Assembly: GCA_002212725.1 (NCBI GenBank)
Contig: MTCR01000143.1
Location: forward strand, 62,001 to 126,000
Length of the DNA: 64,000 bases
Direction of reading: 5' to 3'
Source: Sphingobacteriales bacterium TSM_CSM
GTDB taxonomy: Bacteria > Bacteroidota > Bacteroidia > Chitinophagales > UBA2359
A program made the position numbers and the translations under genes. The notes beneath the pieces were generated by a model. That model saw nothing but the letters and a program-made list of their open reading frames with translations, was not told the origin of the DNA and made no database searches. Positions 8,321-15,866 of the stretch are shown here, piece by piece; position 1 is the first letter of the stretch, and each line of letters begins with the position of its first letter.

Positions 8321-8375
8321 AATGCTGCGCTGTCATCCCGAGTACTCGGGACGGGTTCGAGTCCCGTCCGGACCG
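8295..8375 (+). pseudogene. Degenerate tRNA-Asp with palindrome replacing the anticodon 3' stem
   Basis: The segment carries a diverged 5' part (ttcggttaaacagac, then the perfect D-loop AGTTGGTTAG), the anticodon 5' stem and loop as GCTGCGCTGTCA, then the palindrome TCCCGAGTACTCGGGA, then a perfect T-arm and acceptor 3' strand ending CCGGACCG. The 3' side of the anticodon stem and the variable loop are replaced by the palindrome, so it should not be a working tRNA. It joins the end of one nuclease cassette to the start of the next. Confidence 0.75.
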
Positions 8376-8716
8376 CAAAAGCCCTTTGTAATGTTTCATT
8401 GCAAAGGGTTTTGTTATTTAAAACAACGCTTAACAAACACCCATCATTGCTATGAATGGCGCAATGTGTCTGTCGTTCAAAGTAGCCGGAAGGGGTTCAA
8501 TACTGATGTTAAAAATGTGGTACGTATATATCCTGCAGAGTGAGAAGGACAGTTCATTTTATATCGGATACACACAAGACCCGCAGAAAAGGCTTGAGCA
8601 ACACAACCGGGGTAAATCCACATATACATCCAGAAAACTGCCCTGGAAGATAGTATATGTTGAAACTTATGACCTAAAAAGCGAGGCACTAAAAAGAGAA
8701 AAGTTCTTAAAAAAGC
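8352..8716 (+). repeat. 365-bp perfect direct repeat, copy 2
   Basis: Identical to 7897-8261, offset 455 bp. It starts at the T-arm after the palindrome of the degenerate tRNA and runs through the terminator into the second nuclease ORF, which loses its proper C-terminus where identity stops. Confidence 0.92.
8382..8418 (+). terminator. Second copy of the tRNA-Asp terminator
   Basis: Exact copy of the 7927 stem-loop (CCCTTTGTAATG/CATTGCAAAGGG plus T-rich tail) carried inside the 365-bp repeat. It lies between the first nuclease gene and its duplicate, so the duplicate would need its own promoter. Confidence 0.8.
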
Positions 8717-8784
8717 CCACAAGCGTTGAGGCAAGCGGAACAATCTGGTCTTTTACCCCCGGTTTGTTAGCATTGTGGGTGTAA
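8515..8784 (+). pseudogene. Truncated GIY-YIG nuclease, second copy
   Basis: The first 67 codons equal those of the 8060 gene, including the GIY-YIG core, Arg and Glu. After LKREKFLKK the frame runs into unrelated sequence (PTSVEASGTIWSFTPG and a short tail) and stops at 8782-8784. The final helix that closes the domain is missing, so folding is doubtful. The junction at 8716 marks the right end of the duplicated unit and may be the scar of an insertion into older coding DNA. Confidence 0.75.
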
Positions 8785-8899
8785 TCCAATTGAAAACTCT
8801 TTTTACGGTTATTACAACGCCAACGCCGGATTCCATTTGGGCAGTGACCATTTTTGGTCAGATTATTGCTTCCACAATGTGGGCATCAGTGTTACCTGA
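8771..8899 (+). pseudogene. 3' remnant of an unidentified coding sequence
   Basis: After an in-frame stop at 8768, the frame reads NPIENSFYGYYNANAGFHLG and continues SDHFWSDYCFHNVGISVT before a stop at 8897-8899. The Tyr/Asn/Gly/Phe-rich composition and clean ending look like the C-terminus of a secreted beta-rich protein cut off by the nuclease cassette. I do not recognise the family. The following 8900-9110 holds no gene I can support. Confidence 0.35.
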
Positions 8900-9110
8900 T
8901 GTGCCACATTTTACGATTATGCATGTTTAAACAAGCGCAAATATATATGACATTCAACCTAATTAACCCACTACCCAAAAAAGCCCTAAAATTAAAATGA
9001 TTCATTTGGCAACAACTCAAACTTCAGAGAAAAAATACACAATATATTATTATGCGTTTTTTCCTGTAGGGTTGTTTTTTCGGGGTTTTTAACTACATTT
9101 GGTTGTTCGC

Positions 9111-9761
9111 TTATTTTTTCAGCAAATGGTATTGCACCCAAAAACTGCCGGTAGCAGTACCATACTTTTTTTGTATTGTGCGGTCTTCGGTTTTTGCAAT
9201 GCGTAAATTCCAATAATAGCGTCCGGGGTGCATAGGTAATGTGTCGACTTCAAAGTCGCTGGTTCCAGATTCAATAATTTTAGAAGCTTTTACAGCTTCC
9301 TTATTATCCAATATTCTTAACTCCAGGGCATAAGGAATGGCATTATTTAAACTGAAATACAACCACCTTCCAGGGCAGGCCAAATCATTTTCGGGTAAAA
9401 CAACAAGAGTTTGCAGTAAACTGTGCGAAACATTTTGGTTGCTCCGCGCAATAGCTTCTTCTTCCAAGTAGGGAACATGCTGAAAAAAGTGCGCAATTTC
9501 TTCCTCGGTAAAGGAACTTAATTCAGTTTTTTTTTCATCGGGCAATTCATCAAGAAACAAATCATCTCCCAATCTTTTCAAGATAAGCAGAGCTTTATTT
9601 ATTGGATGTGCCCGCAAGTTTGCCTCCACAAATTTATCTGCAAAAATGGTGCGTAAAAATTCAGTGTCGGTTTTCAGCCGTTTTTCAAACTCCTCTTCCT
9701 CTTCTTTAGTAAGTAAATTGCTGAAGTATTTTTCAACCAACTTTTGGTCTGTTTCGTTCAT
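9111..9761 (-). CDS. Probable regulator/partner of the adjacent ECF sigma factor
   Basis: The protein has 216 residues. The first 45 (DQKLVEKYFSNLLTKEEEEE followed by FEKRL..D.EF) resemble the N-terminal helical, sigma-binding segment of Bacteroidota anti-sigma proteins (e..iekYL.g.Lt.eE...Fe..l..d.ef). There is no membrane segment, unlike FecR-type regulators, and no zinc-binding HxxxCxxC. The C-terminal half (residues 125-216) is beta-rich, with PGRWLYFSL and PGRYYWNL strands, like an Ig-fold sensor module. It starts 2 nt after the sigma-factor stop, so translation is coupled. A cytoplasmic anti-sigma role is inference from the N-terminal pattern and position. Confidence 0.6.
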   Translation of the reverse strand: MNETDQKLVEKYFSNLLTKEEEEEFEKRLKTDTEFLRTIFADKFVEANLRAHPINKALLILKRLGDDLFLDELPDEKKTELSSFTEEEIAHFFQHVPYLEEEAIARSNQNVSHSLLQTLVVLPENDLACPGRWLYFSLNNAIPYALELRILDNKEAVKASKIIESGTSDFEVDTLPMHPGRYYWNLRIAKTEDRTIQKKYGTATGSFWVQYHLLKK

Positions 9762-9763
9762 GG

Positions 9764-10429
9764 TTAGAAAGTTATTTCGTTTTGTTCTTGACTCGTTTCA
9801 CTTGAACGCTTAAACTGCTCTAAAAATTTTTGAAGAAATGGGTAAATTATCGCCAAATCCTGTAGATTTTGTTGCAAAGCTCTTTTTACCTTGCCTTTGC
9901 AATCGGCATTTCTTTTTCGCAAAGTACCATCGCTAACACCCAACCTATGCGCTATTTCTTCATAGTCAAGGTCTTCATAGTAGCGCAGGAGTAATATTTC
10001 CCGACATTTATCGCTAAGCTCCTGTATAGCTTTTTGTACCAATTTCTCACTCTCTTTTAAAAATAAGAGGTATTCAGCAGATGCCGTTTCATCCGTTTCC
10101 AGATTTCCAATAATGGCGTCTATCAACTTTTCGCCACTGTCAATGCTTACTGTTGGTGCTTTTTTCTTCCTTTGTTTATCTTGCCATGTATTAACGCAGG
10201 TGCGGTAAATATAGGCAAACATTGAGCCATTTAATTGAAATCCGGGTTTTTGAAACTTCTTATAAACCTTAAATAAGCCGTCATGAAAAACATCTTCTAC
10301 GTCTTCTATGAAACCACCCCTATTTGCAACATGTTTTACCAAATTAGAAAACACTCGTTTTTTAATTTCTGCCATCAATACAACATCGCCATCCAAAAAC
10401 CGCTGTATATTTTTTACATCGTCATTCAT
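9764..10429 (-). CDS. RNA polymerase sigma factor, ECF family
   Basis: This 221-residue sigma-70 family protein has region 2 at about residues 25-90 (EDVEDVFHDGLFKVYKKF, then FAYIYRTCVNTWQDKQRKKK) and region 4 at about 138-190 (LSDKCREILLLRYYEDLDYE followed by EIAHRLGVSDGTLRKRNADC). Linker and spacing fit group IV (ECF) factors. The unusual part is a C-terminal tail of about 30 residues after region 4. It forms an operon with the downstream partner at 9111. The promoter at 10469-10500 fits the housekeeping consensus, so basal expression probably depends on the primary sigma. The target genes are not visible; the three membrane proteins at 10607-12233 are candidates by proximity only. Confidence 0.88.
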   Translation of the reverse strand: MNDDVKNIQRFLDGDVVLMAEIKKRVFSNLVKHVANRGGFIEDVEDVFHDGLFKVYKKFQKPGFQLNGSMFAYIYRTCVNTWQDKQRKKKAPTVSIDSGEKLIDAIIGNLETDETASAEYLLFLKESEKLVQKAIQELSDKCREILLLRYYEDLDYEEIAHRLGVSDGTLRKRNADCKGKVKRALQQNLQDLAIIYPFLQKFLEQFKRSSETSQEQNEITF

Positions 10430-10468
10430 ATTTGCTAAGAATTATTGTGCCAGATAATCAATCCGGCG

Positions 10469-10500
10469 CAAATATAAATTGTTGAGATGATAAACAACAA
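10469..10500 (-). promoter_or_regulatory. Promoter of the ECF sigma operon
   Basis: On the minus strand TATATTTG lies at 10476-10469, with TTG at 10500-10498 (21-nt spacer) or 10497-10495 (18-nt spacer). It sits 40 nt upstream of the sigma start codon and fits the Bacteroidota consensus. Confidence 0.6.
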
Positions 10501-10556
10501 TAAAAATTACAGAAATTATTGAGTTGAATAAAATTATTTTCAACAATTTTTCTGTG

Positions 10557-10600
10557 ACAAGAGGTTGCCTTTGATAGTGCAACCTCTTGTTTTGTTTTTT
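10557..10600 (+). terminator. Strong stem-loop with T-tract on the plus strand
   Basis: ACAAGAGGTTGC (10557-10568) pairs perfectly with GCAACCTCTTGT (10579-10590), loop of 10 nt, followed by TTTGTTTTTT. The T-tract is on the plus strand although both flanking genes are on the minus strand. It may end antisense transcription or work weakly for the 10607 gene, which ends a few bases away. Confidence 0.6.
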
Positions 10601-10606
10601 GTGTTG

Positions 10607-11050
10607 TTAAGAGGAGTATTTTTCCATAGCCAAGGTAACCTGTTGCCTGAATTCCATGGCACCAGCAAGTGGTTTAAACCATTGTATCTGTCCGGCAGTT
10701 GTTACCGATACAGAGCCAAAACCCAATATGCGACCTATAAGCGACTCATTTACAATCAGTCCGTCTGCTCTTTTAAGTGGTATGTCAGCAAAGTGGCGGC
10801 TAATAATGCCCGTTTTTAGTACCACGCGTTTATCTGTTACTATAAATTCAGACGAACTATATTGGAGATAAGCAATAACTATCAATGCAATTCCAATACC
10901 AAGACACAAATACAACAGCGTACCGATACTGCTGAAAATCAATAACCCTGCTAAAATGAAAAGTGCGCCTTTTACAAAAACCCACCAATGGAGTTTACCT
11001 TCAAATACAATTGTTTCATTTGCCGAAAGACTGTTTTTTGCTGTACTCAT
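10607..11050 (-). CDS. PH domain-containing membrane protein (bPH_2/YdbS-like)
   Basis: The protein has 147 residues. An N-terminal cytoplasmic stretch (SANETIVFEGKLHWWVF) leads into two membrane segments (residues about 28-70). A bacterial pleckstrin-like domain follows: SSSEFIVTDKRVVLKTGIIS then IPLKRADGLIVNESLIGRIL and GFGSVSV, the standard .y.iTd.Rv...tG...r......l..i..i.v.qs..gr.lg.G.v.v pattern. Such proteins sit in the inner membrane; their ligands are mostly unknown. It is downstream of two other small membrane proteins on the same strand and is probably co-transcribed. Confidence 0.82.
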   Translation of the reverse strand: MSTAKNSLSANETIVFEGKLHWWVFVKGALFILAGLLIFSSIGTLLYLCLGIGIALIVIAYLQYSSSEFIVTDKRVVLKTGIISRHFADIPLKRADGLIVNESLIGRILGFGSVSVTTAGQIQWFKPLAGAMEFRQQVTLAMEKYSS

Positions 11051-11113
11051 AGTTGTAAAGAAATTTTGATTGTTAAAAAATTTATCGAAAAGTGTTGAAA
11101 GATTTTAAACAGT

Positions 11114-11509
11114 TTAGTAATCAGTTTTCTCGTAAATATCTTCGTATGTGGTGCCGGTGTGTAAGCTGCTTGCTGCAATGATTAAGCCCACAGCAAAGAA
11201 TACCGATGCTGAAATCCAGGCACTTGTTGGTACAGCGCTTAATTGAAACTGCGGACCCAGTGAGGCATGAATGAAAATGTTTAACCCACCTGTAAACCAT
11301 AAGATAAAAGCGCAGGTCATGGGGAAGAAACCACCCATAATGGCAATGACACCACCCGTTACAGTTGTAGAATAACCGGTTGAATATTCAAGCCACTTAC
11401 TTATCAGACCATAGACGGCAATTGCCAAACCCAAAATAAAAAGGTACTTGTTAAAGTAAGTTTCGCCTGTATAGCGGCGTTCTCTGAAAATGTAAGGCAT
11501 AGGATTCAA
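11114..11509 (-). CDS. Small membrane protein of unknown function
   Basis: The protein has 131 residues, with a basic N-terminus (RERRYTGETYFNKY) and four hydrophobic segments at about residues 22-40, 50-75, 80-90 and 98-115, ending in an acidic tail. I recognise no family. It lies 63 nt upstream of the PH-domain gene and 139 nt downstream of another membrane protein, all on the minus strand. This suggests a three-gene membrane cassette beside the ECF sigma locus. Confidence 0.55.
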   Translation of the reverse strand: MNPMPYIFRERRYTGETYFNKYLFILGLAIAVYGLISKWLEYSTGYSTTVTGGVIAIMGGFFPMTCAFILWFTGGLNIFIHASLGPQFQLSAVPTSAWISASVFFAVGLIIAASSLHTGTTYEDIYEKTDY

Positions 11510-11648
11510 AATTTAGGGTTATGAAATGTTCTTTTGTTGGAGGAAATGGTCTGATGGGTGTTGCTTTTTGATACTTTTATTTAACACACGCCATTTTACT
11601 TCGGTATGTTACCTGAAACGGATGCTTTTTGGTATATTTTTTTGAAAA

Positions 11649-12233
11649 TCATGTTTCATCAGAGGTGTTGTCGGGCTGTTCTTCCACTTGGTTGAAAGTA
11701 GCTGCTTGTTTCATTCTTAAATAACTGATGGTTCCGGCTATTAAAAATGCAATTAATGCCCCCCAATAAGGAAACTTAAAATCTGCAGTAAGTTGTCCCT
11801 GACCCTCATTGGAAATAGCACTGTTAATTGCTATTCGCAGTATAATTAACGAACCTGCACCAATAGCGCCTGCACCTGTTCCAATGAGCGCTTCTCGTTT
11901 ATCCTTAATCAGGAAAACGCCAAGTCCTATAATGGCTGCCGCTAATGCAAGAATTGCCCAAATATTGCCATTAATGCTCTTGCCGGGGGTTTCTATCCCC
12001 ATAAATGAATCGGGAGGGGCCATTTCAACTCCTGTTACCAGGTTTATTCCGGTTAATGAGCCTAATTTTTGTCCGCCGCATTTAAAATCGCAGAATGTGA
12101 AAAAGAAAAAAATGATCACCAGCGCAAAAGAAGTAGGAATAATGGGGCGTTTGCCTGCTATGGCTACCGTAGATGGAATTTGAACGGTAATGGTATTTTG
12201 GTCTTCGGAACCAATGGGTTTTAAATCTTCCAT
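11649..12233 (-). CDS. Membrane protein of unknown function
   Basis: The protein has 194 residues. Residues 1-28 are polar; a first membrane segment (SFALVIIFFFFTFCDF) is followed by FKCGGQKLGSLTGINLVTG, an exported loop with Cys and Gly, then three more hydrophobic helices (approximately 92-112, 118-140, 157-172) and an acidic Asn/Asp/Glu-rich tail. The pattern of one helix, a loop naming a threshold-like LTG motif and a helical bundle is seen in uncharacterised Bacteroidota proteins; I can give no function. It heads the three-gene membrane cassette. Confidence 0.55.
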   Translation of the reverse strand: MEDLKPIGSEDQNTITVQIPSTVAIAGKRPIIPTSFALVIIFFFFTFCDFKCGGQKLGSLTGINLVTGVEMAPPDSFMGIETPGKSINGNIWAILALAAAIIGLGVFLIKDKREALIGTGAGAIGAGSLIILRIAINSAISNEGQGQLTADFKFPYWGALIAFLIAGTISYLRMKQAATFNQVEEQPDNTSDET

Positions 12234-12369
12234 GTTGTATAATTTTTTTGATTAAAAGAAATAGCACAACTGCTATATATTCCTACACGCTGTTTTTGCC
12301 AGACGCGTTACCTTTTTGACAAATTTTTTGCGTTTTTTCTTAAGAGGACAAAATGAATAAAGACCGGGT

Positions 12370-12409
12370 AAAAAAGCGCCGGCAGCAGCAGCATCCCGAT
12401 GCCGGCGCT
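12370..12409 (-). terminator. Rho-independent terminator of the T9SS cargo gene at 12471
   Basis: On the minus strand AGCGCCGGCA (12409-12400) pairs with TGCCGGCGCT (12384-12375) and is followed directly by TTTTTACCC. It is 60 nt beyond the stop codon of the 12471 gene. Confidence 0.82.
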
Positions 12410-12470
12410 GTGAGATACAACTATAAGTAACGTTGTTTAAAGAAGGGAACACCAGCGCTACCCTTGTGCG

Positions 12471-13847
12471 CTATTGTTTCACCATTCTTTGGCAGTAATT
12501 TCCCTGCGGGGTGGTGAGTTGAACAAAATACAAGCCGGGCGCTAAATGGTCTATGGCAACAGGATTGCCACCGCCGGCAACGCCAGGTGTATGCTGTAGC
12601 GCCAACTGCCCCGTAGCGCTGAATATTTGTATTATTCCACCTTCTTGCAAGTGGGGTATAGCTGTATTAAGGTGCAGCCAACTGCCGGCAGGATTGGGGT
12701 ACACCAACAAAAGGTCTTGAGCAGGATTTGCTGCGGTACTTTCTATGCCCGTGCTGGTGCCGGTTACCTGTACATTGTCTAAGTAAATACCGTCATAATA
12801 AGGCAGATAGTCTTCGCCATATTGTTGAAAGCGTATAACAAACTGGTTGGTAAGCGCTAACCCGTTTGTAGCAGCCAAATTACTTATATTTAGGTTGTAG
12901 TCGGTATAAACATCGGCAGTAGCGCCCCAAACAAAGCTATACACTTTTTCAAATGTTATACCGCCATTATTACTAAAGTAAATGGCGTCGTCATAATCTG
13001 TTTCATCGGCAACATCTCTAATTTTAAAGGTCATGGCTACCTGTGTTTGTCCGGCCAGGTTGAGGTGCAGGTCTAAGGCATTGGTAGCCGGACCGTCGGA
13101 ACAGGTCTTACCCATTCTTACGCCGCGGCTGCTGTTAAAACCTATGGCAGTGGCAATATCCACTAAATTGGAGGGTCGGGTAGGTATATCGGCAAGTGAG
13201 TTGGTTTGGTCGGCAAAAGACCATGTCCACATGCTGCCAAAAGCGCCGGTTTCAAAGGTATCGGTAAAGGGCAGTGGTGCATAGGTGAGGTCAGGAACAT
13301 ACACACGCACATCATCTAAATAAAAGCCATCGTAATAGGGCAAGTAGTCTTCACCATGTTGCTGAAATCGTATAACAAACTGGCTGGTAAGGGTTAGCCC
13401 GTTTTGTGCAGCTAACTGGTCTATGTCTAATGGCGGAAACTGCCCGTATTGGTCGCACCAGTCGGAGGGTTCAAAGACAAACACCCGTTCAAAGTTAAGA
13501 CCGCCATTATTGCTAAAGAAAATGGCATCGTCATAATCTGTTTCATCGGCAACATCTCCGATTTTAAATGTCATGGCTACCTGTGTTTGTCCGGCCAGGT
13601 TGAGGTGCAGGTCTAAGGCGTTGCTAACATAACCGCCTGCACTGGAACTTTTTCCTAACCTTGCGCCACGCGAGTCGTCAAATCCCCAGCCATTGGCGAT
13701 ATCAACTATACCATTGGGAACTCCCGGGATGGGCGTCCATTGGGGTTTAAAATTTGCCATTTCAAAATCATCTTCAAACAAAATAGTTTGCGCCATGGCA
13801 GGCATTACAACCAACAACATCAGCAAAAAGAATAAAGGTGTTTTCAT
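12471..13847 (-). CDS. Secreted T9SS cargo protein with two MAM/jelly-roll-like repeats
   Basis: The protein has 458 residues. It has a signal peptide (FFLLMLLVVMPAMAQ), then two tandem domains of about 165 residues (approximately 22-185 and 190-360). Each begins DxFE.g.f...W and contains DLHLNLAGQTQVAMTFKI, DETDYDDAI(F/Y)FSNNGG, FVIRFQQ(H/Y)GEDYLPYYDG and (F/Y)LD(D/N)V.V. They resemble jelly-roll ligand-binding domains (MAM-like), with acidic loops that may bind calcium. The C-terminal 85 residues form a type A T9SS sorting domain (VYPNPAGSWLHLN, GQLALQHT, LAPGLYFVQLTT). The protein is therefore expected to be on the cell surface or released. The two repeats are nearly identical at DNA level in places, showing internal duplication. 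Confidence 0.83.
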   Translation of the reverse strand: MKTPLFFLLMLLVVMPAMAQTILFEDDFEMANFKPQWTPIPGVPNGIVDIANGWGFDDSRGARLGKSSSAGGYVSNALDLHLNLAGQTQVAMTFKIGDVADETDYDDAIFFSNNGGLNFERVFVFEPSDWCDQYGQFPPLDIDQLAAQNGLTLTSQFVIRFQQHGEDYLPYYDGFYLDDVRVYVPDLTYAPLPFTDTFETGAFGSMWTWSFADQTNSLADIPTRPSNLVDIATAIGFNSSRGVRMGKTCSDGPATNALDLHLNLAGQTQVAMTFKIRDVADETDYDDAIYFSNNGGITFEKVYSFVWGATADVYTDYNLNISNLAATNGLALTNQFVIRFQQYGEDYLPYYDGIYLDNVQVTGTSTGIESTAANPAQDLLLVYPNPAGSWLHLNTAIPHLQEGGIIQIFSATGQLALQHTPGVAGGGNPVAIDHLAPGLYFVQLTTPQGNYCQRMVKQ

Positions 13848-13892
13848 GTCAGAAAATTTATTGAAATAAAAAGAGGTTTGATTTTGTTGAAC

Positions 13893-13930
13893 AACGGCAG
13901 CGCCCTGTTATGAGGAGGAGCGCTGCCGTT
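13893..13930 (-). terminator. Perfect inverted repeat between two T9SS cargo genes
   Basis: AACGGCAGCGC (13893-13903) and GCGCTGCCGTT (13920-13930) are perfect 11-bp arms with a 16-nt loop, 13 nt after the stop of the 13944 gene. The T-tract is weak (GTTGTTC) on the minus strand, so termination is likely but not certain. Confidence 0.6.
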
Positions 13931-13943
13931 TTGCTAATTACGG

Positions 13944-15686
13944 TTATTGCGCTACTACAAACTTTACCGGGTAGATTTTACCGTTGCTGCCCTGTATATG
14001 GACTATATACACACCGGGGTGCAGGTAACCAACTGCGTAAGTATCCAATTCGGCATGGGGTTGTATGATATATATAAGTTGGCCCTGCAAGTTGTAAAGC
14101 GCTGCTTGCTTTAAAAGATTGCTGTTTGTAAGCCGCAATTCACCCGTTAAGGGCAGGTAAGCGGCGGTAAAGGTAAGTTGCGGAGTTTCGGGTGCAGTTT
14201 TAGCAGCAAAACCACTTGAGCCGGCAGGCGGCATAAACTGTAGCGCAGTTTCATCGGCGCCAATATCCACGCGTCCAAACTGAATGCGGGTTTGACCGTC
14301 ATAGTCCGTTTCGCCCGATGCCGTCACAAAAGCAGGATTGCCGGCATTAATGGCCGCCGAACCCGTAAGCAAATGCAAGTTGGCCGGAATTGAAGATGTA
14401 TTGGTAAATTTAGGATTACCATATACGGCATTTAAATTGGGAGCGGTTATATTAACCAACATACCCGATGTATTTCCTCCTTCGCGCCAATACAAGTTGT
14501 AGTTGAGGGTTTGCCCTGTGGTGGTATATCCCCAAATACCCATTGCTACACAAGTATTATTGCGCGGCATCATAATGTTTTGTATAAAGGCATTGTTGCT
14601 GCTGTTTTGCAAAACTATTTCTACACCCCATGTTTCGGTGGTAGAGTTGGCATAAAACGTGTTGTTACTTACCATACCATTGCTAACCGAAGAAGATGAC
14701 TGATTAGAACCCCAATACATGCCGGGGCCTCTGTTTTTGTAAGCCCAGTTATTGCGCAGGGTAATGTTAGATACGGTAAAGCCGGGGGTTTCGCACCCAA
14801 CAGAAAAACCGGTGTCGTTTTGATAAGACGTATTGCGCTCAACCAATATGTTGCTTGCGCCATCTATATAAATGCCTGCCGAAGTTGCTACCGGCGACAC
14901 GCAATTGTAAACGGTGTTTTGGCGCACTGTGCCATTTCGGGCATAATTTACGCTTGCAGGCGCGTCTGTCCATGTGTACCTGCCGGCAATGCCAATGCCT
15001 ATGTTGGTGTTGTTATATACCGTATTTTTTTCAACCACAAAGTTTTCCACATTGCCGGTAACGGTAAGCGATTCGCTGTATCCTACAATGCAGTTGTAAA
15101 TTTGGTTGCCCGATATGACCAGATTATTGATGGAGGCGCTACTGCTGCCAACAACTACCAGGGGGTTGGCATTGCTGGTATCTGAAGGCATACTGCCCGA
15201 TACAGAAGTCCAGCCGATGTTGTAAATTTTGCAGTTGGTTATTTTTATATTGGTACCCGAACCGTCTATATGAATACCCTTTGCCTTATTCATGTAATTG
15301 TTGCGTATGTGGATATTCATAATTTCCAAATGGCTTTTACCCGAAATGTGTATCATGGCATCTTGCGTGGGTGTAGTACCTGTGGGCGGCGTACCATCTA
15401 TATATACAATAGCGCTGCTGTAGTTGCGCAACCTGATGACACCCGAAACAGAGCCGGAGTTTATCCAATTCAATCTTTCTTTGTAAATACCGCCTCCTAC
15501 CCAGATTACATCGCCGGCAACAGCCACATTCAGCGCTTTTTGAATAGTTTTAAAGGCAGTAGCATAGGTAGTTCCGTTCCAACCATCGTTACCCGTTGTT
15601 TTTACGTAGTAATTGGAAGCATTGGCGCTTAGCGCAATAATCAGCAAACACAGTGCAATAACTGCGGTAAAAATGTTTTTTTTCAT
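13944..15686 (-). CDS. Secreted right-handed beta-helix protein with T9SS sorting domain
   Basis: The protein has 580 residues. A signal peptide (IALCLLIIALSANA) precedes NYYVKTTGNDGWNGTTYATA, FKTIQKALNVAVAGDVIWVG and GGIYKERL, the classic DUF1565/pectate-lyase-like entry. Residues about 60-440 are parallel beta-helix coils rich in short Asn/Val/Ile strands (NITLRNNWAYKNRGPGMYWG and similar). A usual C-terminal closure (YDGQTRIQFGRVDIGADE) follows near residue 480, and then a T9SS sorting domain (AALYNLQGQLIYII, LHPGVYIVHIQG). Proteins of this build are polysaccharide lyases, epimerases or adhesins. Catalytic residues cannot be assigned, so binding versus cleavage stays open. It shares orientation with the 12471 cargo gene. 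Confidence 0.83.
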   Translation of the reverse strand: MKKNIFTAVIALCLLIIALSANASNYYVKTTGNDGWNGTTYATAFKTIQKALNVAVAGDVIWVGGGIYKERLNWINSGSVSGVIRLRNYSSAIVYIDGTPPTGTTPTQDAMIHISGKSHLEIMNIHIRNNYMNKAKGIHIDGSGTNIKITNCKIYNIGWTSVSGSMPSDTSNANPLVVVGSSSASINNLVISGNQIYNCIVGYSESLTVTGNVENFVVEKNTVYNNTNIGIGIAGRYTWTDAPASVNYARNGTVRQNTVYNCVSPVATSAGIYIDGASNILVERNTSYQNDTGFSVGCETPGFTVSNITLRNNWAYKNRGPGMYWGSNQSSSSVSNGMVSNNTFYANSTTETWGVEIVLQNSSNNAFIQNIMMPRNNTCVAMGIWGYTTTGQTLNYNLYWREGGNTSGMLVNITAPNLNAVYGNPKFTNTSSIPANLHLLTGSAAINAGNPAFVTASGETDYDGQTRIQFGRVDIGADETALQFMPPAGSSGFAAKTAPETPQLTFTAAYLPLTGELRLTNSNLLKQAALYNLQGQLIYIIQPHAELDTYAVGYLHPGVYIVHIQGSNGKIYPVKFVVAQ

Positions 15687-15866
15687 GGTAAAGGTAAATT
15701 TGTGTTTCAGGGTTAATGAATGTAAAACCTTATACCACCTACACGTAGTTTTGGGTTGTTGCGTTACTTACTTTTGACTTATTTTTTTAAAAAACGAGTT
15801 TAACCACACCGGGGCTTGCATTTAAAAAAAAGTGTACCTTAGCTTGTAAAATAATCATGCCCTCCT

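Noticed and set aside
13893-13930. Inverted repeat as a recombination (attC-like) site
   Set aside because: No integron features such as core-site sequences or an integrase; position just after a stop codon fits a terminator.
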